From Dehalococcoidia bacterium (lineage in GTDB: Bacteria; Chloroflexota; Dehalococcoidia; UBA2979), in contig JANQNP010000036.1 of the NCBI GenBank assembly GCA_028279505.1, positions 1 to 33,424 on the forward strand: 33,424 bases of DNA, written 5' to 3'. The position numbers and the translations under genes are program-made. Positions 30,307-33,424 of the stretch are shown here, in pieces; position 1 is the first letter of the stretch, and each line of letters opens with the position of its first letter. A model generated the notes under the pieces. That model was not told the DNA's origin, searched no databases, and was given only the letters and a program-made list of their open reading frames with translations.

Positions 30307-30312
30307 AGTCTA
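30307..30312 (-). promoter_or_regulatory. Candidate -10 box TAGACT of the enolase-family gene
   Basis: TAGACT on the minus strand lies 42 bases before the GTG at 30264. The rest of the 229-bp gap to the lipoproteins shows nothing else. Confidence 0.4.
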
Positions 30313-30493
30313 GGTGGCGGCGCAGGCGCGCGAGGGGGCGGGGGCGGACGGTGGTGGGTGTGGCGGCGGCTTCGATGGTGCGCGGAGCCTGGTGCGAGAG
30401 CAGCTGGCTTCGACTTGCTGCGTCCTACCGCACGTTGAAGCCCGTGGTTCGCGGAGATCGCCTGAACTAGCCGGGAGGCTCAACGCGGGCGAT

Positions 30494-30829
30494 CTAGTCG
30501 GGCACCTGGCGCACCGCAAATCGCCAGTCGCGCCGGGCGAGCGAGTCCCAGGTGGCGGTGAACCGATCGTAGGCGTTCTCGTCAGCATCGAGGAATTCCC
30601 AGCGCTCACGCGCGCCCTCGGAGAACGATCGCTCGATGGTCGCCCCCTCCTCGATTCGCAGCGTGATCAAGAAGGTGGTTCGGTCCCCGGAGAGCTCCGA
30701 GATCCGGAGATAGACGTGCTGGTCGTTTCCGTTCGCGACGGTGACCGTCGCGGTCTCGTTGCATCCAATCCCCGCCACGAGAGCCGTGACCGCAAGCAAA
30801 GTCGCTACAACGAGCACAGACAACCGCAT
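30494..30829 (-). CDS. Small lipoprotein, second of a tandem pair
   Basis: A 111-aa protein with a hydrophobic signal (L-S-V-L-V-V-A-T-L-L-A-V-T-A-L-V-A-G-I-G-C) and a Cys at residue 23 as the likely lipid anchor; the lipobox G-I-G-C is relaxed. The mature part has a beta-rich pattern (V-T-V-A-N-G-N-D-Q-H-V-Y-L-R-I, then E-E-G-A-T-I-E-R-S-F) that parallels its upstream neighbour, whose stop is two bases before this ATG. The two are surely cotranscribed and probably paralogs. Located on the outer face of the membrane; function unknown. Confidence 0.68.
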   Translation of the reverse strand: MRLSVLVVATLLAVTALVAGIGCNETATVTVANGNDQHVYLRISELSGDRTTFLITLRIEEGATIERSFSEGARERWEFLDADENAYDRFTATWDSLARRDWRFAVRQVPD

Positions 30830-30831
30830 CG

Positions 30832-31212
30832 TTATCTCACGACGATGCGGCCGTCGTAGTCGTCGACGAGCTCGTAGTTGATGGCGAACTCGAGCAGCAG
30901 AACGCCATCGGCGTCGCGAATCTCGGCGCGCTGTTCTTCTGGTCCCCGCGCGCTGAACTTCGTCTTGTGGCTGTCCCCCGGAGCGATCGTTCTCACTGAA
31001 ACGCCTCCGGGATCCACGTCGAGATGCAGCAAGAGCGTGATCGGACCATCTGTCTCGTTGACGAACTCGAAGTCCCGGTACGGACCACAGCCCGTGGTGA
31101 TCGAAACGAAGACCGGTAGCGCCACGATCGCGAGAATCCCGGCGAGCGTAGCCGGCCGGAGTCTGATCAATGTTTGTCCTCGCACCGCGACAGCCTTTCG
31201 CTGTCGGCTCAC
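30832..31212 (-). CDS. Small lipoprotein, first of a tandem pair
   Basis: A 126-aa protein. A basic N-terminal region (R-Q-R-K, R-L-R) leads into L-A-G-I-L-A-I-V-A-L-P-V-F-V-S-I-T-T-G-C, with Cys42 as the likely lipidated residue. The mature domain F-V-N-E-T-D-G-P-I-T-L-L-L-H-L, then T-I-A-P-G-D-S-H-K-T-K-F, aligns by eye with the downstream lipoprotein (N-G-N-D-Q-H-V-Y-L-R-I and I-E-E-G-A-T-I-E-R-S-F). This suggests a duplicated immunoglobulin-like or beta-sandwich fold. The end D-G-R-I-V-V-R is beta. Function unknown. Confidence 0.65.
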   Translation of the reverse strand: MSRQRKAVAVRGQTLIRLRPATLAGILAIVALPVFVSITTGCGPYRDFEFVNETDGPITLLLHLDVDPGGVSVRTIAPGDSHKTKFSARGPEEQRAEIRDADGVLLLEFAINYELVDDYDGRIVVR

Positions 31213-31277
31213 AGTCGTCTTACCAGAGTACGGGGATGAATAGTCCGTGGATCTCGGTCGCGGACTGATGAGGTGCT

Positions 31278-33424
31278 CTAGGGCGCAGGCTGAAGTCGTT
31301 GTCGGGCACGGTACTCGCCGAGCATCTCTTTGGCCGCTGCCTTTGCCTCAATCTCGAGCGGGTTCTTGGCGTAGCCGAACCGCGTGTTGAACTCGAGGTA
31401 CTGAGGGAGGAACCCGTCACCCAGCTTCGCGTACTGGTGGACGTGAGCGATCTCCTCGAACAGCGTCTCGACGTCTCCGCCGTCCGAAACGTCCGTCAGA
31501 TCGAGTGAGTCGAGGGCGAAGATGAAGTTGCCCATGGTGAAGATCGGATTGCCCTCGTGCTCCAGGAACTCTTCAGCGACTCCCGCATCGCAGTTCTCAT
31601 AAAGGATGATCCCACCGTCGAGCACGGTCCGGCTGTTGCAGGTCGAGCTCGCGGCCATCGCCAAGCCGAGGGCCTGCGTTTGCCATGCGCCACCAGTCCC
31701 CGCGCCCGATACCTCCTTGCGGTGTCGCCAGATCTGATCGACGTCCGCCTGGCTCTGCGCGAGGACTTCGGCCCTGGTGTCGTGGTTGACGAGGAGTTCC
31801 AGCGTTCCACCGAGCCCGTGGTCGATCAGGTCGTGCGTCAGCGAACCCGAAGTTGCGAGGCCTGCCTCGAGGCGCTCGCCCGCTAAGGAGACCTGCCGAG
31901 CGAAATCCGAGGCGAAACGGTCGATCTCGCCGGGAAACAGGGGGCTATCGAGATAGCGCTCAAGCGACTCGAGCTCGGCTGCCTGGTCCACCGCTTTGCC
32001 CCACGTCTCGAGACGACCACGTACCCACTCACCTCCGGCGGTGAATGGCCAGGCCGCAGCGTCCGCAACGAGCCCGGCCATCTGATCGATTCGATCGCCC
32101 ACGAACCCTCGAAAGCGTTCGCCGATCGACTCTTCGGAGCGAGCGGGATCGAGGAGGTGGTCAAGACGCGGCAGCAGCACCGTCGGCGGTAAGGACGGGT
32201 ACGGCGAGATAGAGACCTGATTCCCAGGCGTCGACGGAGGATTGAATGGGAACGGGTCAACCTCGTCCTCTTCGAGGGCACCTCGGAACACGGGCTCGCC
32301 TTCGAGGCCAAGTGCGATGCGGGCGAGTCGCTCACGCTCTGCGCGCGGGAGCCCCGGCGCCTGCGGCCCGAACTCCGGGACAACCTCCTGTAGCCCGAGC
32401 TTCGCCTGGGCGACGAAGTCCTCCCGCGCGGCCAGCTCCTCCGCGCCGCCGGGAACCCCGAGGAACCAGCGTCGTTCGAGTTCCTCTCGCTCCTTCTGTT
32501 GCTGCTCCGCGCGGAACGACTCCACCGACTCCGTCCCACCCGGGATCTTCGCGGCCGTCTCCTGGATCAACCGTTCCTGCTCGGCCGCGTCCTGCTCGGC
32601 AAGGATCTCCTGTACCTCGCGCAGCACCGACGGGGCCCCGTGCGGCGAGGCAGCCTCCTGGATGGCCAGCTCCGCCTCGAAGAGGCGTTCCTCGTCCTCA
32701 GGGGAGAGGAAGCGCGGGGCCGGGCGGCCAGCGCCGTTGGCGGCGAGCAGCTCGACCGCCGCCAGCGTGCGGTCGCCATCCTCGAGGACCCCGAATGCGC
32801 GGCGGCGCGCCTCGTTGCGCCGCGACAGCGAGGTCCCCGGCTCCCGCTCGAGGGTGCGCTGCTCGGCGGTCTGAGGGCCTTTGGCCTCATCGGTGGCGCG
32901 TTCGAGCGTCTTGAGCAGCGCCTCGCCGCCGGGGGCACGGCGCAGGCGGTCGCGCAGCGGCGCATTGCGACGGCGGCGACGACGCTCGTCGAGGAAGGAG
33001 TCGTGAGCCTCGAGGCCGCGTTCGATCTCGCCAGCGCGAGCGCGGATCAACGCGTCGGCCTCGCCGGGTGTCTGCCCCGCCAGCTCACTCAGGATCGAGG
33101 GTGGGCCAGCCGCAGCGGCGGCTTCGTCCTCGGCTAGCGCCACCTCGAACAGCAACTCCTCGGCGGGGTCGAGTCCCTCGATCCGCTCCGAGGCGTCGAC
33201 CAGCTCATCGATCTTCGCAAGGTTGCGCGGGCCGTCAGGAACGACGGTGAAGGCTCGGCGGAGTGCGTCGTTGCGGTCGGTCACCGCGCGTTCGGAGCGG
33301 AGCGACTCGCGCGTGGCCCGCGCGCCAGCGCGGCGGGCTGGGGTGTCCTCGAGCAGCCGTGCCGACGCTGAGGGTTGCGGCGCGGCTGGGCGCGGGGACA
33401 CCGGCGGGCGCGAAGGGGCCTCGA
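31278..33424 (-). CDS. Long repeat protein with degenerate DUF4157-like metallopeptidase end, 5' truncated at the window edge
   Basis: The frame is open to the right edge, so the gene likely starts outside; GTG 33401 (707 aa) is the first possible start inside. Two charged, helix-rich repeats of about 130 residues are visible, at about 40-180 and 195-335: R-N-D-A-L-R-R-A-F-T-V and R-N-E-A-R-R-R-A-F-G-V open them, with A-E-E-L-L-F-E-V-A-L-A versus D-E-E-R-L-F-E-A-E-L-A and P-S-I-L versus P-S-V-L following. The C-terminal 170 residues are globular, with F-E-E-I-A-H-V-H-Q-Y at 648-657 and F-G-Y-A-K-N-P-L-E-I-E-A near 675. These resemble the HExxH and downstream segment of DUF4157-type putative metallopeptidases, with Glu in place of the first His. 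Function unknown. Confidence 0.68.
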   Translation of the reverse strand, partial: EAPSRPPVSPRPAAPQPSASARLLEDTPARRAGARATRESLRSERAVTDRNDALRRAFTVVPDGPRNLAKIDELVDASERIEGLDPAEELLFEVALAEDEAAAAAGPPSILSELAGQTPGEADALIRARAGEIERGLEAHDSFLDERRRRRRNAPLRDRLRRAPGGEALLKTLERATDEAKGPQTAEQRTLEREPGTSLSRRNEARRRAFGVLEDGDRTLAAVELLAANGAGRPAPRFLSPEDEERLFEAELAIQEAASPHGAPSVLREVQEILAEQDAAEQERLIQETAAKIPGGTESVESFRAEQQQKEREELERRWFLGVPGGAEELAAREDFVAQAKLGLQEVVPEFGPQAPGLPRAERERLARIALGLEGEPVFRGALEEDEVDPFPFNPPSTPGNQVSISPYPSLPPTVLLPRLDHLLDPARSEESIGERFRGFVGDRIDQMAGLVADAAAWPFTAGGEWVRGRLETWGKAVDQAAELESLERYLDSPLFPGEIDRFASDFARQVSLAGERLEAGLATSGSLTHDLIDHGLGGTLELLVNHDTRAEVLAQSQADVDQIWRHRKEVSGAGTGGAWQTQALGLAMAASSTCNSRTVLDGGIILYENCDAGVAEEFLEHEGNPIFTMGNFIFALDSLDLTDVSDGGDVETLFEEIAHVHQYAKLGDGFLPQYLEFNTRFGYAKNPLEIEAKAAAKEMLGEYRARQRLQPAP

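Overview
The window is gene-dense, very GC-rich bacterial chromosome, with no rRNA, tRNA, insertion sequence or CRISPR array that I can see. Many genes start with GTG. Candidate -10 boxes are mostly of the form TANNNT, and three starts look leaderless. The gene mix suggests a free-living aerobic heterotroph: several alpha/beta hydrolases, a likely haloalkane dehalogenase, an enolase-superfamily dehydratase, a split MaoC-type dehydratase, a FAD oxidoreductase and five GNAT acyltransferases. This resembles Chloroflexota of the Dehalococcoidia/SAR202 type, with an actinobacterial lineage as the alternative. That placement is an inference from gene content, not from a marker gene.

Left part (1-8.6 kb): the 3' part of a Pro-rich beta-propeller protein; a 780-aa protein with a fascin-like beta-trefoil and a beta-helix; a regulator that appears to join a bifunctional-nuclease (DUF151) domain to a LuxR DNA-binding domain; and a divergent pair of an inositol-dehydrogenase-like enzyme and a DegT/StrS aminotransferase.

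Middle part (8.6-19.2 kb): two paralogous double-domain GNAT proteins ending in GDFDF surround another GNAT gene and a frameshifted lipoprotein with Asp-box and pentapeptide repeats. A two-gene MaoC/FAS1-like dehydratase operon and a hydrolase follow. Next come a TadG-like von Willebrand A protein, a tandem array of four small related proteins (about 60-72 aa) that I do not recognise, and a leaderless coaA.

Right part (19.2-33.4 kb): two GNAT genes, a FAD oxidoreductase, a short secretion-ATPase-like protein, a large alpha/beta hydrolase, a DUF1330 protein, a bacterial voltage-gated channel with an unusual filter, a 2TM protein, an sbtA-sbtB pair (Na+/bicarbonate transporter and its PII-like regulator), a haloalkane dehalogenase and a mandelate racemase/enolase-family enzyme. 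It ends with two tandem related lipoproteins and a long, edge-truncated protein with internal repeats and a degenerate HExxH-like motif.

No intergenic stretch exceeds 300 bases. The longest (4312-4549, 5930-6177, 25787-25992, 30265-30493) hold promoters or hairpins where listed and otherwise nothing I can recognise. The most unusual items are the four-member small-protein array with a duplicated promoter, the DUF151-LuxR fusion, the TLEDWTD channel filter and the broken lipoprotein gene.
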